From Bradyrhizobium sp. CB1015 (GTDB lineage Bacteria > Pseudomonadota > Alphaproteobacteria > Rhizobiales > Xanthobacteraceae), in contig NZ_CP104174.1 in the NCBI RefSeq assembly GCF_025200925.1, forward strand, positions 4,588,001 through 4,652,000: a stretch of DNA of 64,000 bases. Direction: 5' to 3'. Below are positions 18,352-28,901 of the stretch, in pieces (position 1 is the stretch's first letter; every line of letters starts with the position of its first letter). The notes below the pieces were generated by a model. It was not told where the DNA came from and searched no databases. It saw nothing but the letters and a program-made list of their open reading frames with translations. The translations under genes and the position numbers were made by a program.

Positions 18352-20544
18352 ATGAGCACGTTGACGACAAAAGACGCAATCAACTCGGTCGACATCGACG
18401 TCGGGGGGACATTCACAGATCTGGTGCTGACGCTCGACGGCGAGCGCATCATCGCCAAGTGTCCGACGACACCACACGATCTCTCCATCGGGTTTCTCAA
18501 TGCCATCGAGGCAGGTGGCGACAAGGTAGGGCTCACCGTCGAGGAGCTGCTTCCCAAGATCGACATCATCCGCTACAGCACGACGGTAGCGCTTAATCGT
18601 CTTCTGCAGCGACAGGGACCCAGGATCGGTCTCCTCACGACTGAGGGCCACGAGGATGCAATTCTGATCGGGCGGGGCGCGCAATGGACCGACGGCCAGC
18701 GCGTGGCCGAACGACGCAATATCGCGGTTCAAAACAAGCCCTATCCGCTGATCGATCGCAATCTGATTCTCGGTGTGAAGGAACGGGTGGATTCCGCGGG
18801 GCAGATCGTCCGTCCGTTGGACGAGGATGACGTCCGCGAGAAGCTTCGTCTTCTGATGGATCGCGGAGCGCGAGCGATCGTGGTGTCCCTTCTATGGAGC
18901 TTCATGAATCCGGCCCACGAGAAGCGAGTACGCCAGATCATTCGTGAGGAATACAAGGAATACCACATCGGCTTCGTCCCAGTGGTGCTGTCGTCGAGCG
19001 TAGTCAGCAAGCTCGGGGAGTACGAGCGCACGATGACGGCCGTGCTCGATGCCTATCTCCAGCGCTCCATGCAGAACGACATCGGCGCGACCTGGGACAA
19101 ACTCAGGGATAAGGGATATCGCGGCGCCTTTCTCATGATCCACAATTCGGGAGGTTCGGCGGATATCTTCAAGACGCCGGCGAGTCGCACCTTCAACGGC
19201 GGTCCGGTCGCGGGCCTCATGGGATCTGCCTACTTTGCCAAGAAACTCGGTTTCAACAATGTGATCGCGGGTGACGTCGGGGGGACCAGCTTCGACGTCG
19301 CGCTGGTGGTCGAAAGCAGTGTGCGGAACTACACGTTCCGGCCCGTCATCGACAAATGGATGGTCAACGTCACGATGATGCAGACCATCTCCGTTGGTGC
19401 GGGAGGCGGATCGATCGCGAGCGTCAGCAATGGACGCATCACCGTCGGGCCGCGGAGCGCGGGGTCGATGCCGGGACCGGTCTGCTACGATCTCGGCGGC
19501 ACCGAACCGACGGTGACCGACGCCGACGTTGTTCTCGGCTACATCAATCCGGACACATATTACGGTGGCCGGATGCCCCTCAACAGGTCGCTGGCCGCCA
19601 AGGCGATCGACGAGAAGGTCGCCAGGCCGCTGGGCATCTCGACCGAGGAGGCCGCGGCCCTGATCAGGCGGGTGGTAGACGAGAACATGGCCGGCGCGAT
19701 CAAGCGCGAGGTGCACATGCGGGGCTATCATCCGGAGGACTTCGTGCTGTTCGCGTTCGGAGGGGCGGGACCGACGCACATGAGCGGCTTGCGCGGCGAT
19801 GTCCCCAAGGCGGTTGTCTTCCCCGCGGCACCGGTGTTCTGCGCCATGGGAAGCTCGATCATGGATATCGTTCATATGTACGAACAGAGCCGCCGCATGG
19901 TGTTCATGGAGCCGATGTCCGAACGGCTTGTAGTCGACCGCGAGCAGTTCAATGCGACGGTCAGTTCGCTGATCAGAAGGGCCGAGGCCGATCTGCGGAG
20001 TGAAGGGCTCGAGGTGGCGGATGCCGCCTATTCGCTGGAGCTCGACATGCTTTATGGCGGCCAAGTCAACCTCAAGCGCGCCTCATCGCCATGCCTGCAG
20101 ATCAGTTCCGACGCCGACGCTCAGGCCATCTACGATGAGTTCGAACGTGAGTTCAGCGAGGCGTTCTCGCCGCTGGTAGTCAACAGGCCCGGCGGCGTGT
20201 TTCTGGACAATTTCGTGCTCCGCGTCACGGTGCCAACCTGGAAACCGGATGTGGCCGAGTATCCGTTGGGCGCCGCTGATCCGTCGCCCGCCCAGATCGG
20301 CGAGCGCAAAGCCTATTGGCCAGAAAGCAAGGCGTGGGTGAGCACGCCGATCTACCAGTTCGAGCAACTGCAGGCGGGCAATGTGGTGACCGGACCTGCG
20401 GTAGTCGAGGCGGAGTTGACCACCATCGTGGTGCCGCCAGGGCAGAAGTTCGCGATCGACCAGCATGGTCTTGGCATTCTCGAAGCGCTCAACCCGCCGC
20501 CGCCGCGCAAACGGATTGGTGCCCAAGTCGCCGTGGCAGCGTGA
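18352..20544 (+). CDS. apcC: Acetophenone carboxylase-type subunit, hydantoinase A family (ApcC-like)
   Basis: A 730-residue HyuA/oxoprolinase-like subunit with the ASKHA phosphate motif VDIDVGGTFTDLVLTLDG near the N terminus and GDVGGTSFDVALV in the middle. It is the second, larger HyuA-like subunit of the complex, as in Apc, where two paralogous ATP-binding subunits act in succession (carbonic and enol phosphate activation). ATG 18352 with an upstream AGGGG is preferred to TTG 18322. The gene is followed after 24 nt by the HyuB-like apcD. It is clearly paralogous to apcA but longer at the C terminus. Confidence 0.85.
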   Translation: MSTLTTKDAINSVDIDVGGTFTDLVLTLDGERIIAKCPTTPHDLSIGFLNAIEAGGDKVGLTVEELLPKIDIIRYSTTVALNRLLQRQGPRIGLLTTEGHEDAILIGRGAQWTDGQRVAERRNIAVQNKPYPLIDRNLILGVKERVDSAGQIVRPLDEDDVREKLRLLMDRGARAIVVSLLWSFMNPAHEKRVRQIIREEYKEYHIGFVPVVLSSSVVSKLGEYERTMTAVLDAYLQRSMQNDIGATWDKLRDKGYRGAFLMIHNSGGSADIFKTPASRTFNGGPVAGLMGSAYFAKKLGFNNVIAGDVGGTSFDVALVVESSVRNYTFRPVIDKWMVNVTMMQTISVGAGGGSIASVSNGRITVGPRSAGSMPGPVCYDLGGTEPTVTDADVVLGYINPDTYYGGRMPLNRSLAAKAIDEKVARPLGISTEEAAALIRRVVDENMAGAIKREVHMRGYHPEDFVLFAFGGAGPTHMSGLRGDVPKAVVFPAAPVFCAMGSSIMDIVHMYEQSRRMVFMEPMSERLVVDREQFNATVSSLIRRAEADLRSEGLEVADAAYSLELDMLYGGQVNLKRASSPCLQISSDADAQAIYDEFEREFSEAFSPLVVNRPGGVFLDNFVLRVTVPTWKPDVAEYPLGAADPSPAQIGERKAYWPESKAWVSTPIYQFEQLQAGNVVTGPAVVEAELTTIVVPPGQKFAIDQHGLGILEALNPPPPRKRIGAQVAVAA

Positions 20545-20568
20545 TCGCAAGGACTCAGGAGACAATCA

Positions 20569-22623
20569 ATGCCGATTCCCTCACTCGAACAGAAGCTGAC
20601 TTGGCTGAAGCCGACGCCCCCGACTCAGCGGGAACTGGAGCTTGCGGCTCAGATCGACCCCGCAACCTTTGAAATCGGGTTCCAGCGGACCAATGACATT
20701 CTTGACGAGGGGATGGACGTGTTCGTTCGCTCGTGCCGCTGCGCAATGGGGATCGCCGGCGACTCGCTCGTCGCAATCATGACCGCCACCGGTGACATCG
20801 TGAACGGCAGCTGCGGGACCTATTTGCATGCTGTCATTCCTCCGCTCGTTATCAAGTACATCCTCGAAACGTACGGTAACGAGATCAAGGATGGAGATCT
20901 CTGGTTCGCGAACGATGCCGTCTATGGCGGCGTTCACAATCCCGATCAGATGGTGTGTATGCCGGTGTTCTATGACGGCAAGCTCGTGGCCTGGACTGCG
21001 GCGCTGGTTCATACGACCGAAACCGGTGCGATCGAGCCAGGCGGTATGCCGGTCTCGGCCTCGTCCCGGTTCGAGGAAGGCATGAACGTCCCGCCAATGC
21101 GCATCGGTCGGAACTTCAGGCTCGACGAAGACGTGGTTTCAATGTTCGTCGCCTTCGGCATCCGCGCACCCTCGATGATCGCCGTTGATCTCAAGGCCCG
21201 CTGCACGACCGCCGACCGGGTGCGCACCCGGCTGATCGAGCTGTGCGACCGGGAAGGGCCGGACTATCTGACGGGGCTGTTCCGAAGAATGCTCCAGGAA
21301 GCCGAGGCGGGCGCAAAGGCACTCATCGAGCAGTGGCCGGACGGCAAGTACAGGTGCGTCACCTTCAGCGATGCTGTCGGCCTCAAGCAGGGGCTTGTGC
21401 GCAGCTGCTACATGACCGTCGACAAGAAGGGAGACCGCATGCTGGTGGACCTTTCCGAAACCGGTCCCGAAACGCCATCTCCTTACAACGCACATCCACA
21501 GGCGGCGATCGCCCATTTTTCCAACTACATCTACGAGTATCTCTTCCACGCTCTGCCGATCTCGAACGGCACCTTCGCCTCGATCGACTTCAAGTTCGGC
21601 GTGCGGACGTGTCTATCGCCAGATCCGAGGGCCGCGACCTCCTGTTCGGTCATGATCTCGACGGGCGTGATGAGCGCGGTTCACAACACCTGCGCGAAGG
21701 CGATGTATTCGACCGCGCTGTGGAAGCAGAGTGGTGCATCGATGGGCAATGGCGGCAACGCGCTGGTGTTGGCGGGACTCAATCAGTGGGGCGCGCCGTT
21801 CGCCGACATGCTGGCCTATTCGATCAATACGGAAGGGCAGGGCGCACGGCCGACTGAGGATGGAATGGACGCCTTTGGCTTCCCGTGGTGCGTGTTCGGA
21901 CGCGCACCCAACACCGAACAGGTCGAAAACGAGTTTCCGCTACTCGTTCCTCTCTCCAATCATTGGAAGGACTCTTGCGGGCACGGCAAATACCGCGGGG
22001 GCGTCGGCACCGTGCAGATGTGGGTCGCCCACCATGTGCCCGCTGTGTATATGATGGCGATCGCCGACAACACCAAGTTACAGACGCCGCAGCCCCTGTT
22101 CGGCGGCTATGCGCCGTGCACCGTGCCCGGGATTGGAATCCGAAACGCCAATGTCAAAACGCTGATGGCGGAGGGCAGCAAGGCGCTCGACCTGGATATT
22201 CAGACATTGCTCACTGAGAGGCCGATCGAAGGCAATTACGAGATCGAGTTCCAAGGAAGGTCTGTGCGGCCCTACAACAACGGCGACGTCGCCACTTTCG
22301 CGTTCAGCTGCGGCGGGACCGGCTATGGCGATCCAATCGATCGCGACGCCAAGGCGATCGAGCAGGACATCGTCAAGGGGGTATTGTCTCCTGAAGCTGC
22401 CCGCCATGTCTACAAGGTGGCGTGGGACGAGACGGATCGTCGGGTCAATCTTGAGCAGACAGCGGAGCTGAGGACCCAGGAATTGCTCGCCCGCAAGGCA
22501 CGAGGCCGTCGTTACGACGAATTTGAAGCCGCGTGGCTCAAACAGAAGCCACGCGACGAGATCCTGACCTACTATGGGAGCTGGCCCGATGCGCGGGAAG
22601 TTATGCCGCTCCTGAGAGCCTGA
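20569..22623 (+). CDS. apcD: Acetophenone carboxylase-type subunit, hydantoinase B family (ApcD-like)
   Basis: A 684-residue HyuB/oxoprolinase-B protein, about 75 kDa, expected to carry the carboxylation site of the complex. Family hallmarks include FVRSCRCAMGI, a metal-type NDAVYGGVHNPDQ segment and the C-terminal SCGGTGYGDP run typical of HyuB proteins. ATG 20569 has GGAG upstream. It follows apcC directly and is 15 nt before the apcE-like gene. The protein is complete, with no frameshift. Confidence 0.85.
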   Translation: MPIPSLEQKLTWLKPTPPTQRELELAAQIDPATFEIGFQRTNDILDEGMDVFVRSCRCAMGIAGDSLVAIMTATGDIVNGSCGTYLHAVIPPLVIKYILETYGNEIKDGDLWFANDAVYGGVHNPDQMVCMPVFYDGKLVAWTAALVHTTETGAIEPGGMPVSASSRFEEGMNVPPMRIGRNFRLDEDVVSMFVAFGIRAPSMIAVDLKARCTTADRVRTRLIELCDREGPDYLTGLFRRMLQEAEAGAKALIEQWPDGKYRCVTFSDAVGLKQGLVRSCYMTVDKKGDRMLVDLSETGPETPSPYNAHPQAAIAHFSNYIYEYLFHALPISNGTFASIDFKFGVRTCLSPDPRAATSCSVMISTGVMSAVHNTCAKAMYSTALWKQSGASMGNGGNALVLAGLNQWGAPFADMLAYSINTEGQGARPTEDGMDAFGFPWCVFGRAPNTEQVENEFPLLVPLSNHWKDSCGHGKYRGGVGTVQMWVAHHVPAVYMMAIADNTKLQTPQPLFGGYAPCTVPGIGIRNANVKTLMAEGSKALDLDIQTLLTERPIEGNYEIEFQGRSVRPYNNGDVATFAFSCGGTGYGDPIDRDAKAIEQDIVKGVLSPEAARHVYKVAWDETDRRVNLEQTAELRTQELLARKARGRRYDEFEAAWLKQKPRDEILTYYGSWPDAREVMPLLRA

Positions 22624-22638
22624 TGGCGAGGCGGCGTC

Positions 22639-23472
22639 ATGTGGCGCAAAAGGATGCAGGACTTCTCCCGATCAGCAGGGAAATCGCATGCCCCTCTCTT
22701 CGCCCCCTTACTGTTCGGTGTATCGGCCCAGATCGAGTCGATCACGCCGGAGACTATGGCCCACGATCCAACGAAGCTTCGCAAGAATGTTGGAGAGCTT
22801 CGCCGTGTCTTGGGGCTAAACGCAGTCTATTGCATCGCGCCTGGCGAAGCCGAAGCGCAAGCCATCGGTCCGGTGGGGTCGGAGATCAGCCCGGAAACCG
22901 TTGCCAGGCAGGAGAGCATCGCCGCGTCGCTGGAAGCGGTACACCAATGGCAAGCCGATACCAGCGAGCCGGTCATCATCGCTGCCGTGCACGGACCGGC
23001 GATGCTGCTGAGGAGGTTGCGGGCGGCGGGCGGCGACGCCTCCGACGAGACGAGCCTCCAGCACATTGGCCGCGGGCTGGCGGCCATCGTTCGGGTGTTT
23101 GCGGAAGCCGGAGTGCACGTCGTGCAATTCCACGACGACGCGCCCTCGGACGAAGCTGTCGAGCTCTGGAAAGGAGCGCTCGGCACCGCTGGCAATGTCG
23201 CACGCTTTCATCGAGTGTCTCCTGTTCTGGTCATCCGCCGCGGGACGATCGATCCCTGGCCGGCGCAGGCCATTCCGTGTCCGACCCGCGAGCAACATCC
23301 CGGTGCCTTGTCCCGGCTCCACGGCCGCGCCTGGTCTGCCGAGCCGAGTCAATGGTCTCGCTTGCCCGGTGAGGAGGCAGTCGAACGTATCGTAACGACC
23401 GTGGCAGAGGTCCGCGATGACATTGAGATCGGGGCACTCCTAGGCGACGTTCGGCGGATCAGGGAAGACTGA
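22639..23472 (+). CDS. apcE: ApcE-like accessory protein with UroD-like features
   Basis: A 277-residue protein in the position and near the size of ApcE (about 34 kDa in Aromatoleum), the extra subunit needed for acetophenone carboxylase activity. The sequence is not clearly recognised. Runs such as PVIIAAVHGPAMLLRRL followed by IGRGLAAIVRVFAEAGVHVV recall the uroporphyrinogen-decarboxylase/MtaA TIM-barrel, so a UroD-like fold is likely. ATG 22639 is used, though ATG 22654 is possible. Its stop overlaps the start of the ligase gene by one base. Its biochemical role remains open. Confidence 0.6.
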   Translation: MWRKRMQDFSRSAGKSHAPLFAPLLFGVSAQIESITPETMAHDPTKLRKNVGELRRVLGLNAVYCIAPGEAEAQAIGPVGSEISPETVARQESIAASLEAVHQWQADTSEPVIIAAVHGPAMLLRRLRAAGGDASDETSLQHIGRGLAAIVRVFAEAGVHVVQFHDDAPSDEAVELWKGALGTAGNVARFHRVSPVLVIRRGTIDPWPAQAIPCPTREQHPGALSRLHGRAWSAEPSQWSRLPGEEAVERIVTTVAEVRDDIEIGALLGDVRRIRED

Positions 23473-24827
23473 TGACGACTACCTCGCGAGAGTATTGGAA
23501 CGAGCAGCTCGAAACGCTGCCGTGGACCGAGGTCGAGCGCTGGCAGGCCGAACGCATCGCGCCGGCGATTGCGAAGATTCGTGCCCGCTCGGCGATGTAT
23601 CAAGAGATGTTCGCCGATGTGCCGGGCGAGGTGAAGGTTCTCCGGTTTGCTGACTTGGCCGGGCTGCCGTTCACGATGAAGGACCATATCAGAGCCGCAC
23701 AGGATGCGGCGACGGACGAGCGGCCGCTCGGCGACAATCAGGCCGCGCCGCTGAAGAGTATCGTTCAGGCGCTGAGCTCCAGCGGTACGACTGGCAAGCC
23801 GCTCTATTATGGATTGACCGCGCGCGATTGCGAGGTGTTCTCCGACGCCATTGCCAACACATGGTTCACCGCCGGCGTTCGCGCCGACGATGTCGTCGCT
23901 CATCTCGTAGGGTTGCCGATGGTGGCGGGCGGCCTGCCGTACGCAGACGGGTTTCGCAGACTAGGTGCGACACTCGCGTGGCTCGGCGGCTTTCCCACCG
24001 ACAGGATTTTGCGGGAGATGCGCCGGCTCCGCTGTACCGCATTGCTCGCAACGACGTCGTTCGGGCTTTACCTATCGGAACAATGGGACACCGTGGGGCA
24101 GGAGACGGGGATCCCGTCACGCTTGGGGAAGGTGCTGTGCGGAGGCGAACCTGGCCTGAACCAGCGTGATATCCGCGATCGGATCACAGGCGGTCTCAAC
24201 GTCTCGCATTTGCGGGAAGTAATGGGCCTGGGCGACGTGATCTCGGGCATGTGGGCTGAATGCGAGCGGCATGAAGGCATGCACTTCAATGCTCAAAAAT
24301 ATGTCGCGATCGAGCTGATCGATCCTGATAGCGGTGACGTACAGCCCTGGCGTGAGGGAGGGACCGGAGAGATCGTCTATACGACGTTCGATCGCGAGGC
24401 GACGCCGATGGTTCGCTACCGGTCGCGCGACCATGCGCTGGTCGTCGGGATCGGATGCTCGTGTGGGCGTACGTCACCGCGCATTCGCTGCATCGGCCGG
24501 ACCGACGACATGCTGATCTACAAAGGCATGAACGTGTTTCCGGCGGCCTTGAGGGACCTGATCAGCTCCAAGTTCGCCGGGCAGGTGCAGCCGATGTTAC
24601 GGGTCTGGAAGGAGACGAAGGATCAGGTCCGCTTCGACGATCCGATCTCGGTGGATGTCGAAGCCGTCGACAATCTATCGGGCGACAGTGCGGAAACACT
24701 CCGTCGGGAGATTGAGGCCGAAGTCCGCAGCCAGCTGCAGATTCGGATTCGCGTGATGGTGCTTGAGCCAAAGAGTATTCCGAAGAGTGTCTACAAGACC
24801 TCGCTGGTTGCGGTTCGCAACGGTTGA
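23472..24827 (+). CDS. PaaK-like CoA ligase, probably benzoylacetate-CoA ligase
   Basis: A 451-residue phenylacetate-CoA-ligase-like adenylating enzyme. The AMP/ATP signature SSSGTTGKPLYYGLT is at about residues 98-112; later motifs GRTDDMLIYKGMNVFP and the C-terminal KTSLV are typical of PaaK proteins. Translation is coupled to the preceding ApcE-like gene (TGATG overlap). Between the carboxylase and the dehydrogenase/thiolase, the expected substrate is benzoylacetate, giving benzoylacetyl-CoA. Phenylacetate itself is the main alternative, but no paa genes are nearby. Confidence 0.75.
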   Translation: MTTTSREYWNEQLETLPWTEVERWQAERIAPAIAKIRARSAMYQEMFADVPGEVKVLRFADLAGLPFTMKDHIRAAQDAATDERPLGDNQAAPLKSIVQALSSSGTTGKPLYYGLTARDCEVFSDAIANTWFTAGVRADDVVAHLVGLPMVAGGLPYADGFRRLGATLAWLGGFPTDRILREMRRLRCTALLATTSFGLYLSEQWDTVGQETGIPSRLGKVLCGGEPGLNQRDIRDRITGGLNVSHLREVMGLGDVISGMWAECERHEGMHFNAQKYVAIELIDPDSGDVQPWREGGTGEIVYTTFDREATPMVRYRSRDHALVVGIGCSCGRTSPRIRCIGRTDDMLIYKGMNVFPAALRDLISSKFAGQVQPMLRVWKETKDQVRFDDPISVDVEAVDNLSGDSAETLRREIEAEVRSQLQIRIRVMVLEPKSIPKSVYKTSLVAVRNG

Positions 24828-24854
24828 GGGTGTTCGGCGGAAGACGATCAATGA

Positions 24855-25631
<777 letters not shown>

Positions 25632-25700
25632 CTTACGGAAGAGGAGAGCCGCGGGACGAAGTCATGTCTGTGCCGTGTTTGTTAGGAGCTTGGTGAAAGC

Positions 25701-26888
25701 ATGAAATTCGAAAATGCCGTGATCCCTGTTGACCAGATATGGTCGTCGCCATTCGTGCGTTGGCAAGGTTCGCTTGCGGACGTCTCCAGCATCGACGTTG
25801 CCGTTGCGGTTACCCGCGACGCCCTCGCCGCCAGGCGCGTGAATCCGGAAGAGATCGACGGATTGGTGGTGGGAATGACAATTCCCCAGCCGAACTGCTT
25901 TTACGCGGCGCCCTGGATCGCATCGCAGCTGGGTGTGCCGGGCCTCACGGGTCCGGTCATCGCACAGGCTTGCGCGACGTCGGTTGCCTCACTCGCCAGT
26001 GCGGCAGCTCAGATCGAGCTGGAAGGACGCGGGACCAAGCTAGTGGTCACGACGGATCGAACCAGCAACGGCCCGCTTCTGGTCTATCCTCGTGGCGACG
26101 GAATGGGGGGAGCGCCGGCGACAGAACACTGGGTGCTGGAGAGCTTTCGCGCCGATCCGAATACGGGGCAGTCGATGGTGCACACGGCGGAAAACGTTGG
26201 ACGCGAGGGCAAGATCAGCCGCGCGGCACTTGATGAGCTGACGCTTCAGCGCTGGCACCAGTATCAGGACGCTCTCAAGGACGATCGCGCGTTTCAGCGC
26301 GGTTACATGCAGGAGATCGTGGTTCCGCGCGGCAAGCTAAAGGCGTTGCGTGTCGAGGCGGATGAAGGCGTTCACGCATATTCGGCAGAAGGTCTCGCTT
26401 CGCTGCGGCCTGTGAGCCCGGACGGCATCACCACGTTTGGCTCGCAAACGCATCCGGCGGATGGATGCGCAGGCGCGATTGTGACGTCGCGCGCGCAGTC
26501 CGTGGCAAGGGATGGAGGGGGCACCGCGAGGCTGCTTTCAGTCGCCTTCGCCCGGGAAGGCAAGGCGCAGATGCCGAAGGCGGCGACCAGAGCGGCGCAA
26601 GTTGCAATGGAGGAGACCGGGCTCTCTTTCGATCAGCTGAAGTGTGTCGTGACCCACAATCCCTTTGCCGTCAACGATATCTGGTTCGCCCAACAGACCG
26701 GCTATTCGCTGGCCAGGATGAATGTCTTTGGCTGCAGCCTCATCTACGGCCATCCGCAGGGACCGACGGGATTACGTGGCATCGCCGAACTGATTCACAC
26801 TTTGCTCAGGGCGGGTGGCGGCATCGGGTTGTTCACGGGATGCGCGGCGGGCGACACTGGCGCTGCGCTCGTGATCCGGGTTGATTGA
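25701..26888 (+). CDS. Thiolase, probably benzoylacetyl-CoA thiolase
   Basis: A 395-residue thiolase-fold protein. The nucleophilic cysteine is in AQACATSVASLASAA; the later motifs are HNPFAVND, CSLIYGHPQGPTG and the C-terminal cysteine in FTGCAAGDTGAA. In the operon it would split benzoylacetyl-CoA with CoA into benzoyl-CoA and acetyl-CoA, joining the acetophenone branch to the box pathway upstream. Motif HNPF replaces the common NEAF, so it is a divergent thiolase. It is 69 nt after ped and 9 nt before the CobW gene. Confidence 0.85.
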   Translation: MKFENAVIPVDQIWSSPFVRWQGSLADVSSIDVAVAVTRDALAARRVNPEEIDGLVVGMTIPQPNCFYAAPWIASQLGVPGLTGPVIAQACATSVASLASAAAQIELEGRGTKLVVTTDRTSNGPLLVYPRGDGMGGAPATEHWVLESFRADPNTGQSMVHTAENVGREGKISRAALDELTLQRWHQYQDALKDDRAFQRGYMQEIVVPRGKLKALRVEADEGVHAYSAEGLASLRPVSPDGITTFGSQTHPADGCAGAIVTSRAQSVARDGGGTARLLSVAFAREGKAQMPKAATRAAQVAMEETGLSFDQLKCVVTHNPFAVNDIWFAQQTGYSLARMNVFGCSLIYGHPQGPTGLRGIAELIHTLLRAGGGIGLFTGCAAGDTGAALVIRVD

Positions 26889-26897
26889 GGGACAATC

Positions 26898-27974
26898 GTG
26901 GCTGTCCGATTGACCACGCCGGTAACGATCCTGACCGGCTTCCTCGGAAGCGGAAAGACGACGTTGGTCAATCGGATCCTGCAGGAAAACCATGATGTTC
27001 GGATCGCCGTCATCGAAAACGAATTCGGACAGGTCGGCGTCGATGCCGAGTTTCTGTCGCGCAGCGATCAGCAAACAATTATTCAACTCGCGAATGGCTG
27101 CCTGTGCTGCTCGGTGCGAGGAGACTTGGCTCGCGCACTGCATGATCTCGCGTTGCAGGCACAGCAACGGGGCCTGTCGTTCGACAGAGTCCTGATAGAA
27201 ACCACCGGGCTCGCCGATCCAGCCCCAATCATCCAGACCTTTCTGGCCGAAACCGCGATCGAATCCCTATTTCATCTCGACGGCGTTGTGGCGGTCGTCG
27301 ACGCGGCACATGCCAAGGTCGAGGCGGAGCGGCCTGAGTTCCGTTCGCAGCTGGGATATGCCGACAGACTGATCATCAGCAAATCCGATCTTGTAACCAA
27401 TGCGGAACGACAATCGCTGCAAGACGAGCTCACATCAATCAATCCTCGCGCGCCGATTGTTGCGGCCGATCTGCACCGATCCGGCATCTCGGAACTGATG
27501 GCGCATGTGTTCGATGTTCGGGGCTTTTCAAACGATCATATTCCATCGGAGGAAATCAATCGCATCTTGCGACGGTATGATGCGGACCTGCGCCTTCGTC
27601 CCCGGTTGCTTGGGAAGCATAGCCGCGGGGTGACGACCTGCATCTTCCGGTGCGACGCTCCATTGGATCTCGGACGCCTAAATAGGGCTCTGGATGCGTT
27701 AGCGACGATCCATGGGCAAAGGCTATGGCGGTGCAAGGGCATCGTACATTCACTCGGGTACCGCAGTCGTCTTGTGGTTCAGGGCGTGCAAGCGGTCATT
27801 CAAATTAGCGGTGGAACGATGTGGCGACCTTTCGAGCCTCGTCGAACGGTACTCATATTCATTGGTTTGGAGCTTGAGTCAGCCGCGATCCAAGAACGTC
27901 TCAATGACTGCAGGACGCTCGACGACAAGACGCCAGCAGTGCAGATGGATCCATCGATCAGAGACGAAAACTGA
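26898..27974 (+). CDS. CobW/COG0523-family metal-chaperone GTPase
   Basis: A 358-residue G3E GTPase. The P-loop is FLGSGKTTLVNRIL, the family metal motif is CLCCSVRGDL (CxCC), and ISKSD is the guanine-specificity motif; a CobW C-terminal domain follows from about residue 240. COG0523 proteins hand metals such as zinc or cobalt to client enzymes. It starts with GTG 26898 only 9 nt after the thiolase, so it is in the apc operon. A job in loading metal into the zinc-containing carboxylase is plausible but inferred. Confidence 0.85.
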   Translation: MAVRLTTPVTILTGFLGSGKTTLVNRILQENHDVRIAVIENEFGQVGVDAEFLSRSDQQTIIQLANGCLCCSVRGDLARALHDLALQAQQRGLSFDRVLIETTGLADPAPIIQTFLAETAIESLFHLDGVVAVVDAAHAKVEAERPEFRSQLGYADRLIISKSDLVTNAERQSLQDELTSINPRAPIVAADLHRSGISELMAHVFDVRGFSNDHIPSEEINRILRRYDADLRLRPRLLGKHSRGVTTCIFRCDAPLDLGRLNRALDALATIHGQRLWRCKGIVHSLGYRSRLVVQGVQAVIQISGGTMWRPFEPRRTVLIFIGLELESAAIQERLNDCRTLDDKTPAVQMDPSIRDEN

Positions 27975-27981
27975 GGAAGCC

Positions 27982-28128
27982 ATGAAGCGTGGCCAGGGTG
28001 GGGCGCCAGGACCTTCTCGCATAGAGATTAAAGAGTTCGCCGTTGATCGGCCCGTCGATCACCTACTTAGGCGCGTCGACCCGGTCGACGAAGGGGGCCA
28101 GATTTCGCCAAACCGCAGCATGCTCTAG
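27982..28128 (+). CDS. Small unrecognised ORF after the CobW gene
   Basis: A 48-codon frame starting ATG 27982, preceded by GAGGAAG and only 8 nt after the CobW stop, ending just inside the convergent hpaI 3' end. The product is charged and proline-containing with no known motif (for example IEIKEFAVDRPVDHLLRRV). It may be translated as the last gene of the operon, but composition alone does not prove it. Confidence 0.25.
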   Translation: MKRGQGGAPGPSRIEIKEFAVDRPVDHLLRRVDPVDEGGQISPNRSML

Positions 28129-28889
28129 CGGGTGAATGCCTTTGCCAGAGCGTCGGCGTGCCTGGTCAGGAGCCCGAGATCGGAACCGACGGCGACAAAG
28201 CGGAAGCCCCATTCGATGTACCGGCGCGCATCTGCCTCGGACGGGGTCAGGATGCCGGCCGGCTTGCCGATCGCGATGAGGCGCTTCACCGCGTCCTCGA
28301 TCGCGGCCTGGACCTCAGGGTGCCAGGGGTTGCCGATATGGCCGAGCGAGGCCGAGAGATCGGCCGGGCCGATGAAGACTCCGTCGACGCCGTCGACCGA
28401 TGCGATCGCTTCCAGCTCACGCAACGCCTCACCGGTCTCGACCTGGACCAGCACGCAGATCTCACCATCAGCCCGCTTCAGATAGTCCGGCACGCGCCCG
28501 TAATGGCTGCCGCGGCCGCTGGCCGTGATGCCGCGAACGCCGGCGGGCGGATAGCGGCAGGCGGCAACCGCCTTGGCCGCCTCCTCGGCGTTCTGGACGA
28601 AGGGGACGAGCACGGCCTGAGCGCCGATATCGAGTAGACGTTTCAGCAGGACCGGATCGTTCCAGGCCGGACGGACGATCGGGGTTCCGGTGCCGCCCTT
28701 CAGGGCCTGCAGCTGGACGAGGACGTCGGCTGCCTCGTTGGGGGAGTGCTCGGTGTCGATCAGGATCCAGTCGAAGCCGCTCTGGCCGATGATCTCGGCC
28801 ACGATCGGGCTGCACAGGCTGCTCCACAATCCGATCTGGAGTTCGCGGCGGGCAAGCGCGGCCTTGAAGGCATTGGCAGGCAGGTCCAC
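28125..28889 (-). CDS. hpaI: HpcH/HpaI-type class II aldolase
   Basis: A 254-residue TIM-barrel aldolase, most like 4-hydroxy-2-oxoheptanedioate aldolase, which cleaves the last intermediate of homoprotocatechuate meta-cleavage to pyruvate and succinate semialdehyde. The family motif FDWILIDTEHSPNEA gives the acidic metal site, and VQVETGEALRELEAI with FIGPADLSASLGHIG gives the others. GTG 28889 follows GGGGAG. It is downstream of hpaH and hpaE remnants on the same strand, so it is the only intact survivor of a partial hpa set here. A related 2-keto-3-deoxysugar aldolase function is an alternative. Confidence 0.87.
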   Translation of the reverse strand: MDLPANAFKAALARRELQIGLWSSLCSPIVAEIIGQSGFDWILIDTEHSPNEAADVLVQLQALKGGTGTPIVRPAWNDPVLLKRLLDIGAQAVLVPFVQNAEEAAKAVAACRYPPAGVRGITASGRGSHYGRVPDYLKRADGEICVLVQVETGEALRELEAIASVDGVDGVFIGPADLSASLGHIGNPWHPEVQAAIEDAVKRLIAIGKPAGILTPSEADARRYIEWGFRFVAVGSDLGLLTRHADALAKAFTR

Positions 28890-28901
28890 GGCGGCTCCCC
28901 T

